Assembly: GCF_003572205.1 (NCBI RefSeq)
Contig: NZ_QXNY01000010.1
Span: forward strand, 1 to 64,000
DNA: 64,000 nt
Source: Algihabitans albus
Lineage (GTDB): Bacteria > Pseudomonadota > Alphaproteobacteria > Kiloniellales > DSM-21159
Reading direction: 5' to 3'
Position 1 is the stretch's first letter. Each line of letters begins with the position of its first letter. This document shows, in pieces, positions 1-15,693 of the stretch. A program made the translations under genes and the position numbers. The notes under the pieces are model-generated. The model was not told the DNA's origin. It searched no databases and saw only the letters and a list, made by a program, of their open reading frames with translations.

Positions 1-381
1 GGCCGCCAGGGTCGAGAGCGCCGCCCAGTTGGAGACGTAGCCCGAGGTGAAGAGCAGCGCCGCCTGCTTGCCGTGCAGGTCCGCCAGCTCGCGCTCCAGA
101 AGCACATGGTAGTGGTTGGTGCCGGAGATGTTCCGCGTCCCCCCCGCTCCCGCCCCGCAGCGGTCCAGAGCCTCGTGCATCGCCGCGATCACCTCGGCGT
201 TCTGCCCCATGCCCAGGTAGTCGTTCGAGCACCAGACCGTCACCTCCGAGGTCGCATCGCCCCGGTAGCGCGTCGCACGCGGAAAAGCGCCCGCACGCCG
301 CTCGAGATCCGCAAAAACACGGTAACGACCCTCAGCGCGCAACGCCGACAACTGACCCTCGAAAAAAAACTCGTAGTCCAT
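1..381 (-). CDS. hemA: 5-aminolevulinate synthase, N-terminal part (3' end outside window)
   Basis: Condenses glycine and succinyl-CoA to 5-aminolevulinate, the first step of tetrapyrrole synthesis by the alphaproteobacterial C4 route. Only the first 127 codons are visible. They read [11 protein letters not shown] at the start, then a [10 protein letters not shown] block and a [16 protein letters not shown] block typical of ALA synthase, before running off the left edge. A GGGAGA purine stretch about 8 nt upstream of the ATG at 381 supports the start. It is the last visible gene of the bchF-to-puhE operon, 45 nt after puhE, a place where many alphaproteobacterial photosynthesis clusters carry a hemA copy. 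Confidence 0.9.
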   Translation of the reverse strand, partial: MDYEFFFEGQLSALRAEGRYRVFADLERRAGAFPRATRYRGDATSEVTVWCSNDYLGMGQNAEVIAAMHEALDRCGAGAGGTRNISGTNHYHVLLERELADLHGKQAALLFTSGYVSNWAALSTLAA

Positions 382-426
382 CCAATCGTCTCCCGCTTTA
401 AGCGTTCGTCTTATTTATCCCAACCT

Positions 427-1332
427 TCATCCCGCGACGGAGATCTTGCGCTGCAGGAGAGCGACAGGGGTCTGCGGTGCCTCCGCATGGACCGATTCGG
501 ACCGGGGCACGGCTCCCTGTACGTCCAGTCGCAGCGGGACAGCTCCCTTCCCTTCGGGCGCAGATCCCGGCGCGGCTTCACGCAATGCCCAGCGCCACAG
601 CGCCGCGTCGCGCAGCGGCAGGACGAGAAACCAATGCTCTACGACGGCGAGGAGCAGCAGTGTGCCGGCCAGGACCAACCCGACTGTCTCAAAGAGCGGT
701 GTTGCCGGATCGACCGCACGCAAGGCCGCAAGGACGACCACGACCGTCCCGCCCGTCACGGCCAGTGCGAAGAGCGGCGTGACCGGACCTTTGCGGAAGT
801 AGCTCGTCAGATAGGACAGATGCGGCTGCAGGAACTCTTCGGTCATGTTCGGCACACCGAAGTAGACGTTGAGCTTTGCACTCAGGCGCATCACCCAGAG
901 CACCAGAAACGTCCAGACACCGACCTGGTTGGGACTCTCCCAAAGCAGCCAGACCAGTAAAGCAGCCGTCAAGGCAAGCGCCAGCTCGTGATAGATGACC
1001 GTCCCGCTCGCCGACAGCAGACGCTTGAGACCCGTTACGCCCGTCGCGCAAGGTCGCCTGTTCGGTCCGGTGACATAACCGAAGAGAAAGGTCATCTCGT
1101 GCCAGCCCCATACACCTACGGCACCGGCGAAAGCGAGATAGGCGCCGAAGGGGCTCGCGTTCGCGCCGCTCGCGATCAGCCCCCAGACCGCCATCGGCAA
1201 TAGCAGCAGCGTGACGGCGGCCATCGACCAAGGATGACTGCTCCGCGGCAGACCGACCAGCCAAAGGATTGCCCCGGTGGACCACCACCAGAGAAGAAGC
1301 GCGAAGAGAGCTGGTGCGGCGTAGGTTTCCAT
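427..1332 (-). CDS. puhE: photosynthetic complex assembly protein PuhE (DUF3623)
   Basis: Integral membrane protein of 301 aa in the family called photosynthetic complex putative assembly protein 2; its exact role in reaction-centre/LH1 assembly is unclear. The start METYAAPALF is chosen because the hydrophobic segments begin there and a TAGGAGGA ribosome site lies about 13 nt upstream; the longer reading frame adds 57 arginine-rich residues unlike the family. About seven or eight hydrophobic segments follow (for example WWWSTGAILWLVGL and the ALTAALLVWLLW region), with a conserved NVYFGVPNM stretch between two of them. It lies 19 nt after acsF and before hemA. Confidence 0.9.
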   Translation of the reverse strand: METYAAPALFALLLWWWSTGAILWLVGLPRSSHPWSMAAVTLLLLPMAVWGLIASGANASPFGAYLAFAGAVGVWGWHEMTFLFGYVTGPNRRPCATGVTGLKRLLSASGTVIYHELALALTAALLVWLLWESPNQVGVWTFLVLWVMRLSAKLNVYFGVPNMTEEFLQPHLSYLTSYFRKGPVTPLFALAVTGGTVVVVLAALRAVDPATPLFETVGLVLAGTLLLLAVVEHWFLVLPLRDAALWRWALREAAPGSAPEGKGAVPLRLDVQGAVPRSESVHAEAPQTPVALLQRKISVAG

Positions 1333-1351
1333 GGCGGCGTCCGCGTTCCTC

Positions 1352-2488
1352 CTACCAAGCCGGAGCCAGCCGGCTCTCCAGCGGCGGCGTATTGGGCTTG
1401 GCCGGCAAGAAATAGAGCTGCGCAAGCGTGGCTGCCGCGACCCCGGCCAGACCCACCCGCGCCAAGGCTCCGCCGACCCCGCCGCGTGCCTTCGCCCGAT
1501 CAATCTTTTCGGCCGTGCGGAATAGGCGATCCATCAGCGATTTGAAGCGCGGGTTGTCGATATCGAGGGTAAGCGGGAAGATCTGCTTGGAAATCTCCGT
1601 CGTGATGCGGAAGACCTGCATGTCGTAGTCGTCGATATCGACTCCGAGTGCGGCATGGAACTCGGGCCGGGCGTGGTCGCGCACATACATCGTCGCGAAG
1701 ACGGCGAGCAGAAAGAAGCGGATCCACAGCTTGTTTAAGCCGCGCAGCGTATGGGGCTGTGTGCGCATCAGAAGAGCGAAGGCCTCGCCGTGACGGAACT
1801 CGTCGTTGCACCACTGCTCGAACCACTTGAAGATCGGGTGGAAGCGGCGGTCGGGATTGCGCTGCAGATGGCGGTAGATCGCAATGTAGCGGGCATAGCC
1901 GATCTTCTCGGAGAGATAGACCGCATAGAAGATGAACTTGGGTTGGAAATAGGTGTACTTCTTGGTTTTCGTCAGGAACCCCAAGTCGACGCCAATCCCG
2001 AAATCCTTCAGGGAGTCGTTTATGAAGCCGGCATGCCGGGCTTCGTCGCGGCTCATGTATTTGAAGAGGTTGATGATGTCCTGGTTGGTGCCGCGCTTGC
2101 GCATTTCGGCATAGAGAACGCAGCCCGAGAATTCGGCGGTCAGGGAGGAAATCAGGAAATCCATGAACTCCTTGCGCAGCCCCTCCGGCAGCTCCTGAAC
2201 CTGCGCGGCCCAGTCCGGATCGCGCTTGAAATGGAGTTTGTTGCGGTCTTCGGCGAGTTCTGCGATCAGGGCATCCCACTCCGCACGCACCGGACTGACG
2301 TCGACCGCGTCCAGCGCATCGAAGTCGGTCGTGTAGAAGCGCGGACTGAGCAGCGTGTCTTCCTGCGCGCGCAAGGTAGAGTCGCTCGGCGCGTCCTGGG
2401 CGAAGGCGTCGATGCCGTTCTTCGCCAGTTCCGCCTTTACATACTCGTTGTCCGCGGGAGCGATATGACGTGATGAACGAGGGCTCAT
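1352..2488 (-). CDS. acsF: oxygen-dependent Mg-protoporphyrin IX monomethyl ester cyclase AcsF
   Basis: Di-iron enzyme (378 aa) that forms the isocyclic E ring of (bacterio)chlorophyll using O2. Ferritin-like iron-ligand motifs are visible: E-x-x-H at residues 149-152 (within DEARHAGF) and again at 230-233 (within [10 protein letters not shown]). A CAGGAGGAAG ribosome site precedes the ATG, which overlaps the bciE stop by 4 nt (ATGA), so the two are translationally coupled. No anaerobic cyclase (bchE) is present in the window, so ring-E formation here appears to depend on oxygen unless bchE lies elsewhere. Confidence 0.95.
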   Translation of the reverse strand: MSPRSSRHIAPADNEYVKAELAKNGIDAFAQDAPSDSTLRAQEDTLLSPRFYTTDFDALDAVDVSPVRAEWDALIAELAEDRNKLHFKRDPDWAAQVQELPEGLRKEFMDFLISSLTAEFSGCVLYAEMRKRGTNQDIINLFKYMSRDEARHAGFINDSLKDFGIGVDLGFLTKTKKYTYFQPKFIFYAVYLSEKIGYARYIAIYRHLQRNPDRRFHPIFKWFEQWCNDEFRHGEAFALLMRTQPHTLRGLNKLWIRFFLLAVFATMYVRDHARPEFHAALGVDIDDYDMQVFRITTEISKQIFPLTLDIDNPRFKSLMDRLFRTAEKIDRAKARGGVGGALARVGLAGVAAATLAQLYFLPAKPNTPPLESRLAPAW

Positions 2489-2787
2489 AGCTTCCTCCTG
2501 TCGCTGAAGCTGATATCCAGCAGCTCCATGAATTCAAAATGTCCGATCACGCGTGTCCAGGCGCGCTCCAGCCAGCCGGCGCGTGTCACCGTGGCGCGGC
2601 GCTCGAGCTTGAAGGTTTCGCCGTAGCACGCCTGAATAGCCTCGCCATGCACGCGTACGGCATCGCCCGGATTCAGATCGCTCTCCTGCGCCAGCTCGAC
2701 ATGGGCATGTAGACTTTCGAAGGTATTGGCCACCTCCACGGTGCAGGGCACCTCGACCTCACGGCGACCGAACAGCGCAGCGATCAT
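2485..2787 (-). CDS. bciE: BciE-like small subunit of the AcsF cyclase
   Basis: Small soluble protein (100 aa, [13 protein letters not shown]...) exactly between puhC and acsF, overlapping each by 4 nt. In alphaproteobacterial phototrophs such as Rhodobacter sphaeroides the gene at this position encodes BciE, an extra subunit needed for AcsF activity; betaproteobacterial AcsF works without it. The assignment rests on position, length and translational coupling to acsF, plus a general resemblance (aromatic C-terminal part near [19 protein letters not shown]). No catalytic motif is visible, as expected for an accessory subunit. Identity should be regarded as probable, not certain. Confidence 0.68.
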   Translation of the reverse strand: MIAALFGRREVEVPCTVEVANTFESLHAHVELAQESDLNPGDAVRVHGEAIQACYGETFKLERRATVTRAGWLERAWTRVIGHFEFMELLDISFSDRRKL

Positions 2788-3323
2788 TCTACAGTCTCCC
2801 TTCCGACAGTCGGCGCAGCGGTCTGGCTTCGCGCTCCCGCCGATGCCTCGGCAGCCGCCTTCCTGCCAGCCGCCTCCATGATCTTCACGAAGGTTTCGAT
2901 TTGCGTCGGACCGAAGGCATTGACCTCGACCTCGCGCCCGGTCGCGAGATCCTCCAGGGTCAAGCGTCCGTCGGACCAGCTTGTCAGGCGGAAGGGAACG
3001 TCGCGGCCGATCCGCTCGAGCTTGCGGTCGCGCGCCAAGCCGCGCATGACGCCACGGGCGAAACCGTTGGTGCCAGGATCCAGAGCGATCACCGGCTGCC
3101 CCGTTTCGGCACTGGCGATCGAAACAGAACCGTCCACCCTGTCGGCAAAAATCAGGTCGTAAGCCGCACGAGGCGATGCCTCGGGATTGCGCACCGTGCC
3201 GAAATCCGTCATGCGTCCTATCAAGGCGATCGCGATGGAAAAGCTGATCAGTGCCGCCGCCGCCCAGAGCATGCCCTTGGGAAAGGGTTTGGGGTGATGA
3301 AGATGATCGGTCTGGGCGGTCAT
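2784..3323 (-). CDS. puhC: photosynthetic complex assembly protein PuhC
   Basis: 179-aa assembly factor needed for normal reaction-centre and LH1 levels in Rhodobacter. One N-terminal membrane anchor is visible at about residues 18-36 (MLWAAAALISFSIAIALIG), followed by a periplasmic domain with the family features: an FADRVDGSVSI strand, a GTNGFARGVMRGLARDRK block and a NAFGPTQIETF motif. The last 25 or so residues are alanine-rich and variable. It follows puhB by 48 nt and overlaps bciE by 4 nt. Confidence 0.92.
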   Translation of the reverse strand: MTAQTDHLHHPKPFPKGMLWAAAALISFSIAIALIGRMTDFGTVRNPEASPRAAYDLIFADRVDGSVSIASAETGQPVIALDPGTNGFARGVMRGLARDRKLERIGRDVPFRLTSWSDGRLTLEDLATGREVEVNAFGPTQIETFVKIMEAAGRKAAAEASAGARSQTAAPTVGRETVE

Positions 3324-3371
3324 GAGGCTTAGGTCCTTTCCTACCTTCGGGCTCGCGCTGCGGCGCCGTAC

Positions 3372-4094
3372 CTACTCGGCGGCTGCGACGGGCAGGCCGG
3401 CAGGCAGGGCGGGCTGCCTGCGCGCCGATGCTTTCCGGATCCGTCCCGCCCTCGGCGGCGCAGGTTCGCAAGCAGTGGTTTCGGAGGCGGCCATCCGCTC
3501 GGCAGCCTGGCGCTCGGCGACCGCGACAGCGAGAGCATCGGCGAGAATGCGGCCAGCCTCCTGCACCTGCGGCAACCCACGCAGCATCGGCTGCACCCGG
3601 GTGAAGCACCAGGGACGGGCGTGTGGCCAGAGATGCAGGTAGGCCAAGCGGTCACGGCCCAGCAACGACAGCATGATGTCGCCACTGGCGTCGTCGTAGC
3701 TCTTCAGATCCGCCGAGCCGATACGCGAGAACGGCAGGTTGATCGTCATCGGCAAGGCGATCCCGAACCGGATAGCCACACGCCGGCTCGTGATGCTGTA
3801 GATCGTGGTCCGGGCGGTGAGCCAGGCAAGACCACACAGCAGCCCCAGCGCGAGTGCCGCAATCGGCAGGAGCATCAGCCCTTCGAGCAGTGCGGCGCCC
3901 AAGGTGGCATTGTCGCTGAACGCGGAGATACTCCACCAACTGCCGAAAACGGCAAAGTATGCGGCCACCCAACGGAGCTTGAAGCAACGACGCGCCAGGC
4001 TCTGCCAGCTTGGCCGGCCTTGCCAGAGCAGCCGCTCGCCTTCCGGCAGCTTGCCCGGCAGTCCGGGAATTTCCTCGATCTCGATCTCACACAT
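3372..4094 (-). CDS. puhB: photosynthetic complex assembly protein PuhB
   Basis: Membrane protein of 240 aa that assists reaction-centre assembly. The start MCEIEIEEIPGLPG is favoured because PuhB homologues begin with this acidic motif and a GAGAGGAG site lies just upstream. Two hydrophobic segments (around residues 43-60 and 68-92) are followed by a bacterial PH-like (bPH2) domain: TIYSITSRRVAIRFGIALP and the INLPFSRIGSADLK strand. The C-terminal 60 residues are Ala/Arg-rich and probably disordered. It lies between puhA (37 nt) and puhC (48 nt). Confidence 0.93.
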   Translation of the reverse strand: MCEIEIEEIPGLPGKLPEGERLLWQGRPSWQSLARRCFKLRWVAAYFAVFGSWWSISAFSDNATLGAALLEGLMLLPIAALALGLLCGLAWLTARTTIYSITSRRVAIRFGIALPMTINLPFSRIGSADLKSYDDASGDIMLSLLGRDRLAYLHLWPHARPWCFTRVQPMLRGLPQVQEAGRILADALAVAVAERQAAERMAASETTACEPAPPRAGRIRKASARRQPALPAGLPVAAAE

Positions 4095-4131
4095 CGTGCT
4101 TGCTCCTCTCTCGCCCTCTATCGGCGAAACC

Positions 4132-4911
4132 TTAAAACACCGGTCCCATGCGCGACGGCTGGGCATAGAGATAGCCGCCGGCGTAGTAGGCCACGACTTT
4201 CTCCTCCTCGAGCAGCGTGACCTCGCCGGGGACCTTCGTTCGCGGAACGCCGGCGAACTGATCGCTACGGATTGAGACAACGCGAACATAGGCCGGGTAG
4301 CCGGTCAGCTTGGCCATGGCCATGGGCAGCAACAGCGCACCGCCCCCCGTCGCTTCGCCACTTAGGCCGGGCAACTCGACTTCCAGATAGCGGATCATCT
4401 GCTCGCCGTGATCGATCCAGACATCCGTCACGGTGCCGGCGACCTCACCGTCGCAGCCCTTGACCGGCAGACCGCGCGGATCGGTATCGCCCTTGGCGAT
4501 CACGAAGTCCGGCATACTGCGCATCGGCGCGATCTTGGCGTGACCGTCGGCCGTGCGCTCGACGACGTCGCGGCGCTCCGCCCAAGAGGCAGGTCCGACC
4601 CCGTCGGCCATTGGATCGCCCGTCGGCTCGAAGGGTGCGCCGGACCAGGCCTGGGTCGGTGCCAGCTTCAGCTCGCGCTGATCGCGCCGCATCGAATCCG
4701 TTTGCTCGCCGCTGGCCAAGGTGAAGATTTTTCTCTCGGGAATCAGCAGGGAGTCTTCATCGTAAGGCTTGCCGGAAAGCTCTGATTCCAGAGGATAGCC
4801 TTCGCGCCGGTCTTCGCGGCGCAGGTAGAAAATGAGCCCCGCGAAAAACAGCCAGAAAGTATAGAGAACGACCTGAGCCACATCGATATGGCTGGTGATA
4901 CTGGCTGACAT
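4132..4911 (-). CDS. puhA: photosynthetic reaction centre H subunit
   Basis: H subunit (259 aa) that caps the cytoplasmic side of the L/M core and shapes proton delivery to QB. A single transmembrane helix is seen at residues about 12-31 (AQVVLYTFWLFFAGLIFYL), then the basic RREDRREGYPLE stretch and the cytoplasmic beta-rich domain with MRSMPDFVIAKGDTDPRGLP and a DVWIDHGEQMIRYLEVEL strand, all typical of PuhA. Length matches the family (about 250-260 aa). It is between lhaA and puhB in the standard order. Confidence 0.97.
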   Translation of the reverse strand: MSASITSHIDVAQVVLYTFWLFFAGLIFYLRREDRREGYPLESELSGKPYDEDSLLIPERKIFTLASGEQTDSMRRDQRELKLAPTQAWSGAPFEPTGDPMADGVGPASWAERRDVVERTADGHAKIAPMRSMPDFVIAKGDTDPRGLPVKGCDGEVAGTVTDVWIDHGEQMIRYLEVELPGLSGEATGGGALLLPMAMAKLTGYPAYVRVVSIRSDQFAGVPRTKVPGEVTLLEEEKVVAYYAGGYLYAQPSRMGPVF

Positions 4912-4952
4912 GATAGCTGACCTCCTTGATCAAGAGCGGGGCGACCTGCTGA

Positions 4953-6404
4953 CTATCCTGGGAAGTCAGCCAAACCGAACCGCGCCGGTCTTTCCAAACG
5001 AACCGATGCGACGCCGCTATCCACCCGTACGAGCGGACCGATGGCGACCAGTGCCGCGAACAGCAGCAGAATTTCGAGGTGATAGACGACCGAGTAGCCG
5101 ATCGACGGATCGGTAAGAGCCGGCCCAAGCGCGCCGATCGAGGCCAAGTGTCCGACCGTATCGCGCAACAGACCGCCCAAGGCGATGGCGCCGCCGGCGG
5201 CCGTTGCCTGCACCGCGCCCCAGACGCCGAGCGCCATGCCCGAGCCCGCGGCCTTGGTATCGGCGATCGCCATGGCCGCCGTCAGCGTACCGACCGCCAA
5301 CAGCCCGCCGCCGAAGCCGATCAGGGCAGTGCCGACGCGAAACATGGCCACCGATTCCAGAGGCGCCGCGAAAATCACGGCGGAAAAGGCGGCGATGCCC
5401 ACCAGCATTCCCAAGGCGGCCAACCGGAAAGGATCACCCCCCCGGCTCAGGCGGCGCGCCGCCAACGCGAAGCCGACCAGCGAGCCGCCGGCAAGGATCG
5501 CGGTCAGCTGCGTGGTTGCGCCCACACTCAGGTTCAGAATCTCGCCGCCGTAAGGCTCCAGCAGAACGTCCTGCATCGAGAAGCCGGCAGTGCCGAGAAA
5601 CACCGCGACAAGCAAACGCCTGGTCCGGCCGCCGTCTCTTATGCCGTCCCAGGCCTCGCGGAAGCTTGGGCTTTGCAGGTCTCTTCGGGTCCGCTCCGGG
5701 TTGCGTGCCTCTTGCTTCCAGAGGGCAATGACGTTCAACACGACGGTAATCGCCGCTGCGCCCTGAACGATCTGGATCAGCTTGATCTGGCTGAAGTCCG
5801 ACAGGAGCAAGCCGAACAGCAGGGCACTCACAACCATGCCCAACAGCAGCATGACGTAGAGCAGCGCCACCACGCGCGGCCGCGTTTCGACCGGTGCGAT
5901 ATCGGTCGCCAGGGCCAGCCCGGCCGTCTGTGTCGTGTGCAAACCCGCACCGACCAGCAGGAAGGCCAACGCCGCGCCGATATGACCAAGCACCTCGGGT
6001 CCATGCACCACGTCGGCCGAAAGCACCAAGAGGGCGAAAGGCATGATCGCCAAGCCGCCGAACTGCAGCAGCGTTCCGATCCAGATGAAGGGAACCCGCC
6101 TCCATCCCAGCGCGGAGCGATGGGTGTCGGAGCGGAAACCGATCAGCGCGCGCAGCGGCGCGAAGACCAGCGGCAGGGCAACCATGACCGCGACCAGCCC
6201 CGCCGACACACCGAGTTCGACGATCATCACGCGGTTGAGCGTCCCCGTCAGCAAGACCACCGCCATCCCGACCGAAACCTGGAAGAGCGACAGGCGCAAC
6301 AGCCGGCCGATCGGCAGTTCTCGGCTCGCCGCATCCGCAAACGGCAGAAACTGCGGACCGATCCGCATCCAAGACCCGGTGATCTGGTCGCGCAACCAAC
6401 TCAT
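4953..6404 (-). CDS. lhaA: light-harvesting 1 assembly protein LhaA (PucC/BCD-type major facilitator family)
   Basis: Twelve-helix membrane protein (483 aa) of the bacteriochlorophyll delivery (PucC/LhaA) branch of the major facilitator superfamily, required for LH1 assembly. Family motifs include TLNRVMIVELGVSAGLVA in helix 1-2, the FRSDTHRSALGWRRVPFIW loop, LATDIAPVETRPRVVAL, and QDVLLEPYGGEIL in the second half. The ATG overlaps the bchM stop by 4 nt. Bch2 at 19248-20588 is a paralogue. Confidence 0.94.
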   Translation of the reverse strand: MSWLRDQITGSWMRIGPQFLPFADAASRELPIGRLLRLSLFQVSVGMAVVLLTGTLNRVMIVELGVSAGLVAVMVALPLVFAPLRALIGFRSDTHRSALGWRRVPFIWIGTLLQFGGLAIMPFALLVLSADVVHGPEVLGHIGAALAFLLVGAGLHTTQTAGLALATDIAPVETRPRVVALLYVMLLLGMVVSALLFGLLLSDFSQIKLIQIVQGAAAITVVLNVIALWKQEARNPERTRRDLQSPSFREAWDGIRDGGRTRRLLVAVFLGTAGFSMQDVLLEPYGGEILNLSVGATTQLTAILAGGSLVGFALAARRLSRGGDPFRLAALGMLVGIAAFSAVIFAAPLESVAMFRVGTALIGFGGGLLAVGTLTAAMAIADTKAAGSGMALGVWGAVQATAAGGAIALGGLLRDTVGHLASIGALGPALTDPSIGYSVVYHLEILLLFAALVAIGPLVRVDSGVASVRLERPARFGLADFPG

Positions 6405-7116
6405 CGAACGACCGACTCCCCCTTGATCAATTCCTGGGCCTGCGAGGTGTAGAAACCGCTGACGATCCGCTCGCTCCGGCCCGTCCGCCAGTCTTCCAAC
6501 CCGGGGGAACGTCCAATGCGCGCCCGCAGGCCGCTGGGACTGACCGGTTCGATCGCCGGCGCGCGGTCGCTGCGCGGGAAGAGCTGACCGGCCGCATGCA
6601 TGGCGCTCAGGAGCGGTGTGCGCGGCGCGAAGGTGAAGACGATGGAGCCCGTGGTTCGTTCACCAAGCCGCGCCAGCGCCTGAACGGCGTCGCCGGGCTT
6701 GTAGTGAATGAGAGAGTCCATCGCGACGACATGATCGAACTGCCCCAGGGCCGGATCCAGCATGTCGCCGACCCGGAAATCGAGCCGCGCCGGATCGACA
6801 TCGGCAGGCAACCTTTCTCCCGCCAGACCGACCAGAGTCGGCGAGACATCGACCGCCACGACGGCCGCGCCGCGCCGCGCCGCTTCCACCGACAACAAGC
6901 CCGTGCCGCAACCGGCATCGAGCAAACGCATCCCGGTCATATCCCGAGGCAGCCAGGACAGCAGGGTCGCCCGCATCCGGTCGCGCCCCGCACGTACCGT
7001 CGCCCGGATCCGGCTGACCGGCGCATCCGACGTCAGGCGTGCCCAGGCCTCGACCGCCGTTCGGTCAAAGTAGTGCTCGAGCTGGCCTCGGCGCGTTGCG
7101 AAGGTGGTGGTGGGCA

Positions 7117-7117
<1 letters not shown>
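6401..7117 (-). CDS. bchM: Mg-protoporphyrin IX O-methyltransferase
   Basis: SAM-dependent methyltransferase (238 aa) that methylates the C13 propionate of Mg-protoporphyrin IX. The SAM-binding glycine loop LLDAGCGTGLLS is at residues 65-76, followed by an acidic VDVS at strand beta2. The start MPTTTFATRRGQLEHYFD was chosen because its ATG overlaps the bchL stop by one base (TGATG), and homologues begin near the R-x-x-x-x-x-YF-x-RT motif. Stop overlaps lhaA by 4 nt. Confidence 0.95.
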
Positions 7118-11876
<4,759 letters not shown>

Positions 11877-11902
<26 letters not shown>

Positions 11903-13520
11903 CGTAGAGCGTCTCGACAGTGATGGCTGAAATGCTTCGCTGGTTGGCGAAGCGCTCGGTGTTGCGGCGCGCCTTGCCGCGAACGAAGAAGGGAATCTTA
12001 CCGAGTTCCGACTCGGCTTCTGCCGTCCAGAACGGTGCGACCGGGGTCGTCGTCTCCGGGGTCGTGGTCTGGGAGGCCATAGCTTCGGCGGTCGAAGTCT
12101 GTGGGATTGCCGTCTCCGGACCCGGCGCTGCCTCGCGGCTCTCGACCGGAGCCTCGGGACCCGATCGCTTGCTGCCATGGCCCAAGTGCGAACCGCCGGC
12201 CTCGTCGTTGAACTCGAAGTCCTCGCGGAACATGCCGAGCAGGTGTTCCTCCAGACCCATCATCAAGGGATGGACCCAGGTATCGAAGATCACGTTCGCG
12301 CCTTCCCAGCCCATCTGCGGGGCGTAGCGCGCGGGAAAGTCCTGAACGTGCACCGGTGCGGAGATCACGGCACAACCGACACCGAGCCGCTTGGCGATGT
12401 GCCGCTCCATCTGGGTGCCGAGGACCAACTCCGGCTGCAAGGCCTCGATCTGCTCCTCGACCTCCAGATAGTCGTCGGTGATCAGAGCCTCCAGGCCGTA
12501 GCCTTCGGCGGCCGTCCGGACCTCGCGGGCCATCTCACGGCTGTAGGTGCCGAGACCCACCACTTCGAAGCCCAGTTCTTCTCGGGCGATGCGGGCGGCG
12601 GCAACGACGTGGCAGCCGTCGCCGAACACGAAAACGCGCTTGCCGGTCAGGTAGGTCGAGTCGATCGAGCGCGACCACCAGGGCAGACGCGACGGTGCAC
12701 CGGCCAGGGCGGGGCCCGGATCGACTCCGGCAAGTTCGGCGACCTCGGCCAGGAAATCGCGGGTGGCACCGATCCCGATGGGAACGACGGTGGTGTGCGG
12801 CTGACGGAAGGTCCGCTTCAGCCAGCCCGCCGCCGTCTGCGCGATCTCCGGATAGAGGACTACGTTGAAGTCCGCGTCTCCCAGTCGCGCCAGATCGGCC
12901 GGTGTGGCGTTCAAGGGCGCCACGACCTGGACCTCGACGCCGATCGACTGCAGCAGCTTCGTCACTTCGAGGACATCGTCGCGATGGCGGAACCCCAGGG
13001 CCGTGGGGCCTAGAAGATTGCAGCTCGGCCGCGCATCGGCCGGGCGCTCCGGGCGGGTCACGCCCGGCGCCGGCGCGTTCGGTCCGGCCAGCGTGCGGAC
13101 CATCTGGTAAAACGTCTCCGCCGCTCCCCAGTTTTCCTTCTTCGAATAGGAGGGCAGTTCCAGTGGCACCACCGGCAGGGACAGACCCAGCGCCTTGGCG
13201 AGGCCGCCCGGATCGTCCTGGATCAATTCGGCCGTGCAGGAAGCACCGACCATCAGGGCCTGAGGTTGAAAACGTTCCACGGCTTCCGCCGCCGCCGTCT
13301 TGAACAGCTCGGCGGTGTCGCTGCCGAGGTCGCGCGCCTGGAAGGTCGTGTAGGTGACCGGCGGACGCCGGTCGCGCCGCTCGATCATGGTGAAGAGCAG
13401 ATCTGCATAGGTGTCGCCCTGCGGAGCATGCAGCACGTAGTGCACCTCGCGCATCGCCGTCGCGACCCGCATGGCTCCGACGTGTGGCGGGCCCTCGTAG
13501 GTCCAGACGGTCAGTTGCAT
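11877..13520 (-). CDS. bchB: light-independent protochlorophyllide reductase subunit B
   Basis: Catalytic NifK-like subunit (547 aa) of dark protochlorophyllide oxidoreductase. The start [18 protein letters not shown] is the universal BchB N-terminus. The [4Fe-4S] cysteine site [19 protein letters not shown] is near residues 93-110, and the C-terminal substrate-contacting domain reads [19 protein letters not shown]. Between the core (ending near [10 protein letters not shown]) and that domain is a linker of about 65 residues rich in Ala, Pro, Ser and Thr, with TTTPETTTP, longer than usual. Only 4 nt separate it from bchN. Confidence 0.96.
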
Positions 13521-13524
13521 GCCC

Positions 13525-15398
<1,874 letters not shown>

Positions 15399-15693
15399 TC
15401 CCCGCGTCTCCTTCGCGCCTGTTCGCACGTATCGTTCGCGTTGAAGAGACTCTAGTCTCGCCGGATCGAAAGTGTCAACTTTGCTGGACGTTCAATTTGC
15501 TTTACATACGGCGATTCCCTTACTTACACTGTGGTCACTGTGTCGGTTGCGGCTGACCTAGATCAAAAATCAGGCAGCTGACCGGAAGAGCGTCGGTTTC
15601 GATTGAACGGTTTTATGACTCGTGTTGGGCTAGTTATGGGAAATTAACCATGTTCCCGGAAAACGGGAACGACCAAGCCCCGGGGAGGAAACC
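15399..15693. promoter_or_regulatory. divergent bchF / ppaA control region with PpsR-like and FNR-like sites
   Basis: Two overlapping imperfect PpsR/CrtJ operators lie at 15473-15490 (TGT-N12-ACG) and 15489-15506 (CGT-N12-ACA), 16 bp apart. The first contains, on the minus strand, TTGACA (15478-15473), a good -35 for bchF; a TAGAGT -10 is 18 bp further on. A 14-bp palindrome GAGACT-CT-AGTCTC (15446-15459) covers that -10 area. A one-mismatch FNR box CTGAC-CTAG-ATCAA is at 15553-15566, on the ppaA side. A 9-bp-period direct repeat CACTGTG is at 15527-15542. These are sequence matches only. Confidence 0.55.

Noticed and set aside
4912-4952. TTGATCAA in the puhA leader as an FNR box
   Set aside because: The half-sites have no 4-bp spacer, so it does not fit the FNR pattern.
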